This document shows, in pieces, positions 13,887-21,792 of a stretch of DNA of 22,102 nucleotides. The DNA is from Actinomycetes bacterium (GTDB lineage Bacteria > Actinomycetota > Thermoleophilia > Gaiellales > Gaiellaceae). The DNA lies in assembly GCA_025350775.1 (NCBI GenBank), contig JANXXF010000363.1, positions 1-22,102 of the forward strand. The letters run 5' to 3'. How positions within the stretch are numbered: the first letter of the stretch is position 1; each line of letters starts with the position of its first letter. The position numbers and the translations under genes are program-made. The notes beneath the pieces are model-generated. The model had not been told where the DNA came from. It did not search any database and saw only the letters and a program-made list of their open reading frames with translations.

Positions 13887-14036
13887 GTGCCCGGCGACAT
13901 CTCCGGCATCCTCGCTGCCCGCGGCGATCTCACCCGCGAGCACTACCGCGTGCGCTGGGACGACGAGCGCGAGGCGATCGTCTACCCGGCGGAGGACGCC
14001 AGCGTGGGCCCGGGCCACGTTTCAACGAAGTCGTAG
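13887..14036 (+). pseudogene. Internally deleted DUF1918 gene copy
   Basis: The frame from GTG 13887 gives VPGDISGILAARG, then REHYRVRWDDEREAIVYPAEDASVGPGH and a stop, 49 residues. Compared with the protein at 10471 it keeps PGDI and the C-terminal half but lacks 14 residues containing the conserved HGHRVGE strand, and it has lost the N-terminus. The deletion is a multiple of three (42 bp), so the frame survives. No good ribosome binding site is seen before the GTG. I read this as a decayed paralogue left on the far side of the metal cassette; a working shortened protein is possible but less likely. Confidence 0.65.
13923..14036 (+). repeat. Direct repeat, right copy (DUF1918 3' half)
   Basis: Partner of 10579-10692, gap-free over 114 bp at roughly 83% by hand count. 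The two copies lie in the same orientation on either side of the ArsR-CDF-ATPase unit. Confidence 0.85.
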
Positions 14037-14087
14037 CGCGCTGGTTGCGGCCACGCGCACCCACCCGCTCCGTGCGAGCATGCGCCT

Positions 14088-16481
14088 GTGAGCGAGGCCA
14101 GCGCAGCACCCGCGGCAGGCGTCGCGCCTCCGGTCGGCCTCGGCGAGGCCGAGGCGGCGCGCATCCTGGCCGAGCGCGGCGCCCCGCACCGGCCGCCGAC
14201 GAGCCGCAGCATCAGCAGCATCGTCCGCGCCAACGTGCTGACGGTGTTCAACCTCGTCCTCGCCGTCTTCGGCGGGCTGACGCTGGCGTTCGGCGAGTGG
14301 CGCGACGCGCTGTTCCTCGGTGTGCTGCTCGCCAACTCGACGATCGGCATCACGCAGGAGGTGCGTGCCAAGCGGGCGCTCGACCGGCTGGCCGCGCTCG
14401 TCGCGCCGCATGCGACGGTGGTGCGCGACGGCGTGCAGCGCCAGGCGTCTGTCGCCGAGGTGGTGCCTGGCGACCTCCTGCGCGTGCAGGCCGGCGACCA
14501 GTTCGTCGCTGACGGCACGCTCGTCGAGGCAGCGCAGCTCCGGCTGGACGAGTCGGTGCTGACCGGCGAGTCGCGCGCCGTCGTCCGTGCGGTCGGCGAG
14601 GAGGTACGCTCCGGCTCGTTCGCCGTCGAGGGCACCGGCGCCTACCTCGTCACCGCGGTCGGCGCCGACAGCTACGCCGAGCGCATCGCCGGGATCGCCC
14701 GCACGTTCCGGCATTCACGCTCGCCGCTCGAGCGGGCGCTGAACCGGCTGCTGCTGTTCCTCTGCGCATCGATCGTGCCGCTCGGCCTCGTGCTGGGCTA
14801 TGCGCTGTGGGAGCGCAAGGAGCCGCTGCACAGCGCCGTGCCGACGACCGTGGCGGCGGTCGTGACGCTGGTGCCCGAGGGTCTGATCCTGCTCACGAGC
14901 CTCACCTACGCGGTGGCGGCGCTGCGCATGGCCCGCCGTGGCGCGCTCGCCCAGCAGCTCAACGCGATCGAGTCGCTCGCGTCGGTGGACGTCGTGTGCA
15001 TCGACAAGACCGGCACGCTCACCGACGGACGGCCGCGCGTGGTCGGGCTCGTGCCCGCGCCCGGGGTGCCGGCGGAGACGCTGGCAGCGCAGCTCGGCCT
15101 CGTCGCCGCGGGCGCGTCCTCGCGCAACGCAACGCTCGCCGCGATCGGCGAGGCATACCCGGCGCCCACGGCGGAACGAGCCGCCGGCGAGGTGCCCTTC
15201 GGCTCGGCCTGGCGCTGGAGCGGCGTCGACCTCGCCGGCGGGAGCTGGCTGCTGGGCGCGCCGGAGACCCTCGCCCTGGGGTCGCTCGCCGCCGAGGCCG
15301 AGCGCCAGGCGAGCGAGGGCCGCCGTGTCCTCGGGTTCGCTCGCGCGGACGCGCCGGTGGGCGGGATCGACCCGCGCCTGGCGAGCGGGCCGCCTGCCCA
15401 CACCGTTGTCGGGCTCGTCGTGCTGGCGGAGCGGCTGCGCGCCGAGGCCCGCGAGACCGTCGCGTTCTTCCACGACCAAGGTGTCGAGCTGAAGGTGCTG
15501 TCCGGAGACCGGCCCGAGACCGTGGCGTCGATCGCCCGCGACGTCGGCATCCACGTCACGGAGGCGATCGACGGCTCCACCCTGCCCGACGACCCGGCCG
15601 CGCTCGCCGCGCTCGCCCTGCGGGCCACCGTGATCGGACGGATCTCGCCCGACGGCAAGCGGCGCATCGTCGAGTCGCTCGCCGCTCAGGGACGCTACGT
15701 CGCGATGGTCGGCGACGGCGTCAACGACGTGCCTGCGCTGAAGGAGGCGCGGCTGGCGATTGCCCAGGGCTCCGGGGCGCAGATGGCGCGCAGCGTCGCC
15801 GACATCGTCCTCGTCTCCGGCGACTTCGCAGCTGTCCCGTACCTCGTCGAGGAGGGCCGCAAGATCCTGCGCAACCTCCAGCGGGTGGCCAAGCTGTTCG
15901 TGTCGAAGTCGGCGTTCGCGGCGTTCCTGGTCGTCTCGATCGGGCTGACGCCGACCGCCTACCCGCTGCTGCCACGACACCTCACGCTGGCGGCGTCCCT
16001 GACCATCGGCATCCCCAGCTTCTTCCTGGCACTAGCGCCGAGCGGCGGCGCGTTCCGCAGCTCCGGCTTCCTGCGCGACGTCGGCCGCTTCGCAGTGCCC
16101 GCAGGCACGGCGGCCGGCCTGGGCGTCCTCTCCAGCTACAGCTTCGCCCTCCAGGTGCTCGACCTGCCGCTCGTCGAAGCCCGGACGGTCGCGACGACAG
16201 CGCTGGTGCTCGTCGGCCTCTACCTGATCGTCGCGCTGGAAGCGAGCGGCCTGAGACGCAGCGCGTGGGTGGGCACGCTCTGCGCGGCCATGCTGGCGGC
16301 GTTCCTCGCAACCATCTCGGTGCCTTCGACGCGCTCGTTCTTCGCGCTCGCGCAGCCCTCCGTCGCCATCGTGCTGACAGCCCTCGGCGGCGCGTCGCTC
16401 GCCGTGTTCGGCCTCTGGCTGACGGGAGCGCAGTTCGTGCCCGGTGGCAGCGCGACCGGCGGCGAGCGGGCGCCCGGCTAG
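14088..16481 (+). CDS. CtpE-like cation-transporting P-type ATPase
   Basis: A 797-residue HAD-type P-ATPase without N-terminal metal-binding domains. LDESVLTGES is at about 153-162, LVPEGLILLTSLTYAVA at 261-276, the phosphorylated Asp306 in CIDKTGTLTDG, and GDGVNDVPALKEARLAIA further on. The PEGL in the helix before the phosphorylation site is the Ca2+-ATPase type, unlike the CPC of the neighbouring metal exporter. The overall form matches mycobacterial CtpE, reported as a calcium transporter, so Ca2+ is the most likely ion (family knowledge; not proved here). The second half has six hydrophobic segments from about 610 onwards. It starts at GTG 14088 after the DUF1918 remnant. Its stop shares a CTAG with the convergent kinase-like gene. 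Confidence 0.88.
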   Translation: MSEASAAPAAGVAPPVGLGEAEAARILAERGAPHRPPTSRSISSIVRANVLTVFNLVLAVFGGLTLAFGEWRDALFLGVLLANSTIGITQEVRAKRALDRLAALVAPHATVVRDGVQRQASVAEVVPGDLLRVQAGDQFVADGTLVEAAQLRLDESVLTGESRAVVRAVGEEVRSGSFAVEGTGAYLVTAVGADSYAERIAGIARTFRHSRSPLERALNRLLLFLCASIVPLGLVLGYALWERKEPLHSAVPTTVAAVVTLVPEGLILLTSLTYAVAALRMARRGALAQQLNAIESLASVDVVCIDKTGTLTDGRPRVVGLVPAPGVPAETLAAQLGLVAAGASSRNATLAAIGEAYPAPTAERAAGEVPFGSAWRWSGVDLAGGSWLLGAPETLALGSLAAEAERQASEGRRVLGFARADAPVGGIDPRLASGPPAHTVVGLVVLAERLRAEARETVAFFHDQGVELKVLSGDRPETVASIARDVGIHVTEAIDGSTLPDDPAALAALALRATVIGRISPDGKRRIVESLAAQGRYVAMVGDGVNDVPALKEARLAIAQGSGAQMARSVADIVLVSGDFAAVPYLVEEGRKILRNLQRVAKLFVSKSAFAAFLVVSIGLTPTAYPLLPRHLTLAASLTIGIPSFFLALAPSGGAFRSSGFLRDVGRFAVPAGTAAGLGVLSSYSFALQVLDLPLVEARTVATTALVLVGLYLIVALEASGLRRSAWVGTLCAAMLAAFLATISVPSTRSFFALAQPSVAIVLTALGGASLAVFGLWLTGAQFVPGGSATGGERAPG

Positions 16482-17152
16482 GCGCTCTCGAGCAGCGGCA
16501 GCGAGATCACTGCCTCGCCGACGCGGCCGGCGCGAGCGCTCCGGCGTAACGTACCGCCCCACGAGGCGACGATCGCGCCGGCCAGGCTGTCGAGTTGCGC
16601 CAGCGGGACGGGCGGCAGAACGCCCCCCGACCAGCGTGTGACGACGCTCACCCGGTCGCCGCGCCGCGCTGACGACACCTCGATGCGCCCACCCTCGACC
16701 GTCGCCTCCTGCGCATCGACGAGGATGAGCAGCAGCGCGAGCCGCAACTGGCCGCGGCTGGCCAGCACGGCGGCGCCGTCGTCCTCGTAGCGCTCGACGA
16801 CGTCGAGATCCTTGCGCAGGCTGATGCGCCGCACCAGATCGACGGCCTCCAGCAGCACCGGCGCCACCGTGACCGTCACGGGCTCCGGGCTGACCTCGGC
16901 CCGGGCCACCTCCTGCACGGCCGACAGCAGACCGCGGATCTCGAGCCCGCTCTCGTGCACCTGCGCCAGCCGGTCGGCCGTCTGCGAGCCGGGCTCGGCC
17001 GTGCGCGCCATCAGCTCCGCCAGCGCCAGCACGACGAACAGCGGGTTGTTGATCTCGTGCGCGACGCCGCGCGTCAGGCGCCCGAGCACCGCCAGCCGGC
17101 CGACCTCGACGAGCGCAGCGTCGACCTGGACGGGATCGGGAGGGAGCGTCAC
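16478..17152 (-). CDS. Soluble histidine-kinase-like protein with degenerate ATP-binding half
   Basis: The protein has 224 residues, with no transmembrane segment and no sensor domain. The dimerisation/phosphoacceptor helix is clear: LGRLTRGVAHEINNPLFVVLALAELM at 23-48, with His32 in the HEINNP box typical of NtrB/FlrB-type kinases. The second half has the length of a catalytic domain, but the N box is altered (LLILVDAQEAT at about 141-151, without the Asn residues), no DxGxG is present, and only the closing GGTL strand is seen. It may be a phosphotransfer protein or pseudokinase, phosphorylated by another kinase, rather than an active kinase. The start is GTG 17152. It is divergent from the flagellar operon with 127 bp between and could act in its control; no response regulator is adjacent in the window. 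Confidence 0.75.
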   Translation of the reverse strand: MTLPPDPVQVDAALVEVGRLAVLGRLTRGVAHEINNPLFVVLALAELMARTAEPGSQTADRLAQVHESGLEIRGLLSAVQEVARAEVSPEPVTVTVAPVLLEAVDLVRRISLRKDLDVVERYEDDGAAVLASRGQLRLALLLILVDAQEATVEGGRIEVSSARRGDRVSVVTRWSGGVLPPVPLAQLDSLAGAIVASWGGTLRRSARAGRVGEAVISLPLLESA

Positions 17153-17216
17153 AGGTCAAGTATCCGTCAAGCCGGCGAGCCGCGGCATCCCCGATGTTGC
17201 GCGACCGGCGCCCCTC

Positions 17217-17243
17217 TCAAGTCGCTGCTCTGCCCGCCGACTA
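17217..17243 (+). promoter_or_regulatory. Sigma-28 (FliA/SigD/WhiG)-type flagellar promoter
   Basis: TCAAGTCG (17217-17224), an 11-base spacer, and GCCGACTA (17236-17243) match the consensus TAAAGTTT-N11-GCCGATAA with the exact spacing; six of the eight -10 bases agree in order. It lies 36 bases upstream of the first flagellar start and is the only such match noticed in the gap. Confidence 0.65.
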
Positions 17244-17279
17244 CACCGCGTGACGTCGTCCCCACGTCGTCCCCGCCAA

Positions 17280-18008
17280 ATGGACAGAGGTCTCTACATA
17301 GCCGCCAGCGGCATGATCGCCAATCAGGTCCGTCAGGATCAGATTGCCAACGATCTTGCCAACGTCTCGACGACGGGGTACAAGGCTGACCGCTCAGCAC
17401 AGCGGAGCTTTGGCGACCTCCTGCTCGCGGAGCGCGGCACGGGCGCGCCGATCGGCCGCGTCGGCCTCGGCGCCCAGATCAGCGAGATCCGCACCGACTT
17501 TACGCCCTCGCCGCTCAAGCAGACAGACGAGAACCTCGACGTCGCCATCGACGGCACCGGCTTCCTCGCCGTCGAGACGCAGCAGGGCATCCGCTTCACC
17601 CGCAACGGGCAGCTCGCCCTCGCCGCCGACGGCAGCCTCGTCAGCGCGAACGGCTACCCGGTGCTCGGCGCCGACGGCAAGCACCTCGTGGTCGGCGGCA
17701 AGGGCACGCTCGAGATCGGCGCCGACGGCACGATCAGCGCCGGCGGCCAGACGCTCGGCCGCCTCGGCATCGTCTCGCTCACCGACGCCGCCAAGCAGGG
17801 CGACACGCTCTTCACCGGCAAGCCCGGCGCCGCCCCGGCCGACGCAGCCATCCGCCAGGGCTTCCTCGAGACGTCTGGCGTCAACGCCGCCCGCACGATG
17901 ATCGAGATGGTGACCTCACTGCGCGCCTTCGAGTCGGCGCAGCGGGTCATCCACACGATCGACGACACCCTCGGCCGCGGCATCCAGGCCGCCTCGACAG
18001 GCTCGTAG
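17280..18008 (+). CDS. Flagellar hook-basal body protein, FlgF/FlgG family (first copy)
   Basis: A structural protein of the flagellar rod, exported by the flagellar type III system. The 242 residues begin with MDRGLYIAASGMIANQ and QIANDLANVSTTGYKADR, the N-terminal rod/hook motif, and end with GVNAARTMIEMVTSLRAFESAQRVIHTIDDTLG, the partner C-terminal helix that forms the coiled coil. The middle has the DVAIDGTGFLAVE stretch seen in FlgF and FlgG. With a second FlgG-like gene next to it, this one is likely the FlgF-type proximal rod protein, but the two are hard to separate by eye. ATG 17280 has no good ribosome binding site. It is the first gene after the sigma-28-type promoter and is followed by the next gene with 2 bp between. 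Confidence 0.9.
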   Translation: MDRGLYIAASGMIANQVRQDQIANDLANVSTTGYKADRSAQRSFGDLLLAERGTGAPIGRVGLGAQISEIRTDFTPSPLKQTDENLDVAIDGTGFLAVETQQGIRFTRNGQLALAADGSLVSANGYPVLGADGKHLVVGGKGTLEIGADGTISAGGQTLGRLGIVSLTDAAKQGDTLFTGKPGAAPADAAIRQGFLETSGVNAARTMIEMVTSLRAFESAQRVIHTIDDTLGRGIQAASTGS

Positions 18009-18010
18009 CG

Positions 18011-18730
18011 ATGGGCAACGGCCTCTACACCGCAGCAGCCGGCCTCGCCGCCCAGCAGGCGTGGATCGACTCGCTCTCGAACGACGTCGCCAACGTCAAC
18101 ACGCCCGGCTACCGCGCCGGCCGCGTCGCGTTCCGCGACCTGCTCTACCAGCAGGAGGGTGGCCTGGCCGTCGGCTCCGGGGTCGCCGTCGGCGACGTCG
18201 GGCGCTCGGGCAAGGCCGGGCCGATGACGCCGTCCGAGAACCCGCTGGCCGTCGCGATCGACGGCCCCGGCTTCTTTCAGGTGCGCCGCGGCGACGGCAG
18301 CGTCGCGCTCACCCGCTCCGGCAACTTCCAGACCGACAGCGAGGGCCTCCTCGTGACCGCCGACGGCGACCGGCTCGAGCCGAAGCTCCAGCTCCCCGCC
18401 GGCACCAACCTCGAGCAGCTGACCATCGCCACCGACGGCACCGTCACCGCGGGCACCACGAAGCTCGGCAAGATCGAGCTCGTCGACGTCCCCGCGCCCA
18501 CCGGGCTGCGGCCGGTCGGCGGCGGCCTGCTGGCAACGACGCCCGAGAGCGGTGCGGCGGGGCCGGCGGTCGGTGCGCTTGTCGACCAGAAGATGATCGA
18601 GGGCTCCGGCGTCGACGTGGCGACCGTCATGGTCGACCTCGTCCAGGCGCAGCGCGCCTACGCGCTGCAGAGCCGCGTTATCAAGACCCAGGATCAGCTC
18701 GCCGAGATCGCCAACGGGATTCGCCGCTGA
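18011..18730 (+). CDS. flgG: Flagellar distal rod protein FlgG-like
   Basis: The 239-residue protein starts MGNGLYTAAAGLAAQQAW, then SLSNDVANVNTPGYRAGR, and ends EGSGVDVATVMVDLVQAQRAYALQSRVIKTQDQLAEIANGIRR, the canonical FlgG C-terminus. PLAVAIDGPGFFQV near 78-91 is the shared D1-domain motif. At 239 residues it is slightly shorter than enterobacterial FlgG (260). The gene symbol is given for the closest family; a FlgF assignment is possible. The stop TGA overlaps the next ATG by one base (TGATG), so the products are probably translated in step. Confidence 0.88.
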   Translation: MGNGLYTAAAGLAAQQAWIDSLSNDVANVNTPGYRAGRVAFRDLLYQQEGGLAVGSGVAVGDVGRSGKAGPMTPSENPLAVAIDGPGFFQVRRGDGSVALTRSGNFQTDSEGLLVTADGDRLEPKLQLPAGTNLEQLTIATDGTVTAGTTKLGKIELVDVPAPTGLRPVGGGLLATTPESGAAGPAVGALVDQKMIEGSGVDVATVMVDLVQAQRAYALQSRVIKTQDQLAEIANGIRR

Positions 18731-19062
18731 TGACGCTGCCGATCGACAGCGCATTGCTGCCCGCCGACGTCCGCGCCGGTGGCCCCCGGGAGCGCAAGCT
18801 CTACGAGGCGGCGGTCGGCTTCGAGCGGCTGCTCACCAACGAGCTGACAAAGAGCCTCGCCTCGGCGATCGGTGGCGGCGACGACAGCGACTCCGGCGAC
18901 AGCGCCGACGGCGACGCCGGCAGCAGCAGCGGCACCAGCGCCGCGACGAGCGCCATGAAGGGCCAGCTCGGCGACCAGCTCGCGGCAGCCGTGCAGCAGG
19001 GCGGCGGCCTTGGCCTCGCACCGATCCTCTACCGTTCGCTGTCCGGGAAGGCCGCACGGTGA
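18730..19062 (+). CDS. FlgJ-type rod-assembly protein (N-terminal domain only)
   Basis: A 110-residue protein resembling the rod-binding N-terminal domain of FlgJ, which caps and helps rod growth. RKLYEAAVGFERLLTNELTKSLASA at about 22-46 matches the FlgJ helix (AAxxFExLFxxxMLKSM type), and the C-terminal GLAPILYRSL at 95-104 takes the place of the closing helix. It lacks the peptidoglycan hydrolase domain found in proteobacterial FlgJ. Residues 48-74 are a Ser/Asp/Gly-rich linker (DDSDSGDSADGDAG and SSSGTS). It overlaps its neighbours by one base upstream and four bases downstream. Assignment depends on this short similarity plus its place between flgG and flgN. Confidence 0.7.
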   Translation: MTLPIDSALLPADVRAGGPRERKLYEAAVGFERLLTNELTKSLASAIGGGDDSDSGDSADGDAGSSSGTSAATSAMKGQLGDQLAAAVQQGGGLGLAPILYRSLSGKAAR

Positions 19063-19541
19063 GCCAGCTCAGCGATCACCTGCGCCTGCAGGTCGCGTCG
19101 GCGCGGCGGCTGCTGCTCGTGCTGCTGGCGCAGCGCGACTCGATCCGCAGGCAGGACGTCGAGGGCGTGCTGGCGCGCCTCGGCGACGTCCAGGCCGAGC
19201 TCGCTGTGCGCCAGCGCATCGAGCGCGGGCGCGACGACCTGCTGCGCAGCGCCGGCACGCGCCTCGGCGTGGCCCCGGAGGCGCTCCAGCTCGAGGACCT
19301 GCTGGGCGGCATCCCGGCTGGCCAGGCCGACGAGGCGCGCCACCTGAGCGCCGAGCTGAAGGGGCTGCTCGCCGAGATCTCGACCGTGCACCAGCAGAAC
19401 CGGCTGCTCATCCGCCAGGAGCTCTCGTTCCTCGACCATCTGCTGCGCGTCCTCTCGGGGACGCCGCAGGCCGGGTACTTGGCCAGCGGCGGCTTCGCCG
19501 CCGCTGCCCCCTCGTTCGCCACCGTGGACGCGAGGGTCTGA
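19059..19541 (+). CDS. FlgN-like flagellar export chaperone
   Basis: A 160-residue, mostly helical protein. Long charged heptad-like stretches at about 5-60 and 95-135 and its position directly before flgK are typical of FlgN, the cytoplasmic chaperone that brings FlgK and FlgL to the export gate. Sequence identity in this family is low, so gene order carries much of the weight. The C-terminal ~25 residues are Ala/Gly-rich. It starts at GTG 19059, overlapping the previous stop as GTGA, and ends overlapping the flgK ATG by one base. Confidence 0.75.
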   Translation: MSQLSDHLRLQVASARRLLLVLLAQRDSIRRQDVEGVLARLGDVQAELAVRQRIERGRDDLLRSAGTRLGVAPEALQLEDLLGGIPAGQADEARHLSAELKGLLAEISTVHQQNRLLIRQELSFLDHLLRVLSGTPQAGYLASGGFAAAAPSFATVDARV

Positions 19542-20887
19542 TGGGCATCTCCGCCTTCATGGGCATCGAGACGGCGCTGCGCGGCATCCTCGCCCAGCAG
19601 CAGGCGCTCGACATCACCGCCCACAACATCGGCAACGCCGGCACCGTCGGCTACACGCGCCAGAAGGCCGACCTCGTCGCCACGGCGCCGTTCGACACCG
19701 GCAAGGGCCTGCTCGGAACCGGCGTCGACCTGGCGTCGTACCAGCGGGTGCGCGACTCGTTCCTCGACATCCAGCTGCGTGCGCAGACGATGCGCAGCGG
19801 CTACTCGGAGGCCCGTCAGGGCGCGCTCTCGCAGGTGGAGGGCGCCCTCGCCGAGCCCGGCGACAACGGGCTCAACACGCTGCTCAACCGCTACTGGTCG
19901 TCGTGGCAGGATGTCGCCAACGCCCCCGAGAACATGGCGACGCGCCAGGCGCTGATCCAGAATGCGTCCTCGGTCGCAGCCGGCTTCAGCAGCGTCGCGA
20001 CGCAGATCGGCGTCATCACCACGCAGACGGGGCTCGCGGTCACCGGCACGCTCGCCCAGGTGAACTCGATCGGCGACAAGATCGCCAAGCTGAACACGAC
20101 GATCGCGAGCCAGAAGGCGCTCGGGAACACGTCGAACGATCTGCTCGACCAGCGCGACGTGCTGATCGACCAGCTGGGCCGGCTCGGCAACACGTCGTGG
20201 ACCGAACAGCCGAGCGGCGCCGTCGACGTCACGATCGGCGGCGGCGCGCTCGTCTCCGGCGTGACCGCAGCCACCCTCGTCGGGGCCGACCTGACGAGCC
20301 TCACCTCGGGCAAGCTCGCCGCGCTCGTCGAGCTGCGCGACACCACGTTGCCCGGCTACCTGACGAACCTCAATGCCGTCACCAAGCAGCTGGCCGACAA
20401 GGTCAACGCGCAGCACGCGCTCGGCTACGACATCTCGACCGGCGCGGCAGGCGGCCCGTTCTTCACCTACACGGGCGGCTCGGAGGCGACGACGCTGGCC
20501 GTCTCGGGTGCCATAGCCGCCGACCCGCTCCGCATCGCTACCTCCGACACGCTGCCGGGCAGCGCCTCCGGCAAGGCCGGCAACAGCGGCAACGCGATCG
20601 CGATCGCGGCCCTCCGCGGCGACACCGCGATCGACGGCGCGTACGTCCAGCTCGTCACCACGATCGGCTCCGACAGCCAGGAGGCGGCGCGCGAGGTCGC
20701 CAACGCCGCCACCCTGACGAGCGCCCTCGAGAACCGGCGCCAGTCGGTGTCGGGCGTCTCGCTCGACGAGGAGATGACGAACCTGATCAAGTTCCAGCGC
20801 GGCTTCCAGGCGTCGTCACGCGCACTGAACGTGCTGGACGACATGCTCGACCTGATCATCACGCGCACCGGCAGGGCCGGGCTGTGA
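19541..20887 (+). CDS. flgK: Flagellar hook-associated protein 1 (FlgK)
   Basis: Forms the first hook-filament junction ring. The 448-residue protein begins MGISAFMGIETALRGILAQQ, then ALDITAHNIGNAGTVGYTRQ, and the C-terminus reads SGVSLDEEMTNLIKFQRGFQASSRALNVLDDMLDLIITRTGRAG, both the usual FlgK ends. LNTLLNRYWSSWQDVANAPENMATRQALI near 110-140 is the FlgK-specific segment that separates it from FlgE and FlgG. Its length is at the short end of the family (about 450-550). It overlaps flgN by one base and flgL by four bases (GTGA), consistent with one operon. Confidence 0.95.
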   Translation: MGISAFMGIETALRGILAQQQALDITAHNIGNAGTVGYTRQKADLVATAPFDTGKGLLGTGVDLASYQRVRDSFLDIQLRAQTMRSGYSEARQGALSQVEGALAEPGDNGLNTLLNRYWSSWQDVANAPENMATRQALIQNASSVAAGFSSVATQIGVITTQTGLAVTGTLAQVNSIGDKIAKLNTTIASQKALGNTSNDLLDQRDVLIDQLGRLGNTSWTEQPSGAVDVTIGGGALVSGVTAATLVGADLTSLTSGKLAALVELRDTTLPGYLTNLNAVTKQLADKVNAQHALGYDISTGAAGGPFFTYTGGSEATTLAVSGAIAADPLRIATSDTLPGSASGKAGNSGNAIAIAALRGDTAIDGAYVQLVTTIGSDSQEAAREVANAATLTSALENRRQSVSGVSLDEEMTNLIKFQRGFQASSRALNVLDDMLDLIITRTGRAGL

Positions 20888-21777
20888 GCGTCCGCATCAC
20901 GCAGGGGATGACCGCCGCGATCGTGCTCGGCGACATCCAGACCGCGTCCGAGCGGCTGTCGAAACTGCAGCGGAAGCTCTCCTCCGGCAAGGAGCTGCAG
21001 GCGCCGTCCGACAATCCGTACGGTGTCTCCCGCGCGCTGCAGCTACGCAGCGACCTCGAGTCGAACCGGCAGTACCAGCGCAACGCGCTGGACGCGAACG
21101 ACTGGCACGCCGTGACCGACACGACGCTCTCGCACGTCACCGACCTCGTGCTCCGCGCCCGCGACCTCGTCGTCCAGGGGGCCAGCGATACGGTCGGCCC
21201 GGCCGGCCGCCAGGCGATCGTCGCCGAGTTCACGCAGCTGATCGACTCGGTGAAGACCGAGGCCAACACCAAGGTCGCCGGCCGCTTCGTCTTCGCCGGC
21301 TCCGCGACGCTCACCCAGCCGTACGCGCTCGGCGCGACCGACACGTACGCCGGCAACACCGACGTGATGCGTCGCGAGATCGGGCCGGGAGTGCCGATCG
21401 ACCTCAACGTGAACGGCTCCCAGGCGATCGGCGACGCGTCGTCGGGCCTGCTGAAGGCGATGCGCGACGCGATCACGCACCTCAACGCGGGCGACACCGC
21501 GTCGCTCCAGACGACCGACCTGCAGGCGATCACGACCGCCGCGGACAACGTCACCAATCTTCGTGCCGAGGTGGGCACGCGGCAGATGCGGCTCGAGACG
21601 GCAACGGCTCGGCTGCAGCAGATCGAGCAGACGCAGAACGAGCTGCTCTCCACCGTCGAGGACGCCGACATGGCGAAGGCCTATGTCGACTTCTCGACGC
21701 AGCAGGCCGTCTATCAGGCAGCGCTGAAGGCGGGCTCGCAGGTAGTCCAACCGTCCCTACTCGACTTTCTCCGCTAG
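20884..21777 (+). CDS. flgL: Flagellar hook-associated protein 3 (FlgL)
   Basis: The second junction protein, between FlgK and the filament. The 297 residues start VSVRITQGMTAAIVLGDIQTASERLSKLQRKLSSGKELQAPSDNP, the flagellin-like N-terminus with the conserved SSGKxxxxPSDxP, and end DADMAKAYVDFSTQQAVYQAALKAGSQVVQPSLLDFLR, the flagellin-type C-terminal helix. KVAGRFVFAGS in the middle is a FlgL hallmark absent from most flagellins. The start is GTG 20884, coupled to the flgK stop. The fliW gene begins 15 bp downstream. Confidence 0.94.
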   Translation: MSVRITQGMTAAIVLGDIQTASERLSKLQRKLSSGKELQAPSDNPYGVSRALQLRSDLESNRQYQRNALDANDWHAVTDTTLSHVTDLVLRARDLVVQGASDTVGPAGRQAIVAEFTQLIDSVKTEANTKVAGRFVFAGSATLTQPYALGATDTYAGNTDVMRREIGPGVPIDLNVNGSQAIGDASSGLLKAMRDAITHLNAGDTASLQTTDLQAITTAADNVTNLRAEVGTRQMRLETATARLQQIEQTQNELLSTVEDADMAKAYVDFSTQQAVYQAALKAGSQVVQPSLLDFLR

Positions 21778-21781
21778 CCCG

Positions 21782-21788
21782 AAGGAGG
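21782..21788 (+). promoter_or_regulatory. Ribosome binding site of fliW
   Basis: AAGGAGG lies 4 bases before ATG 21793 and supports that start. It is the strongest site in the flagellar operon, whose other genes rely on overlaps. Confidence 0.75.
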
Positions 21789-21792
21789 CCGC

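Noticed and set aside
14022..14714. - strand frames opposite the start of the CtpE-like gene
   Set aside because: They have no recognisable domain or ribosome site and overlap a clear ATPase N-terminus.
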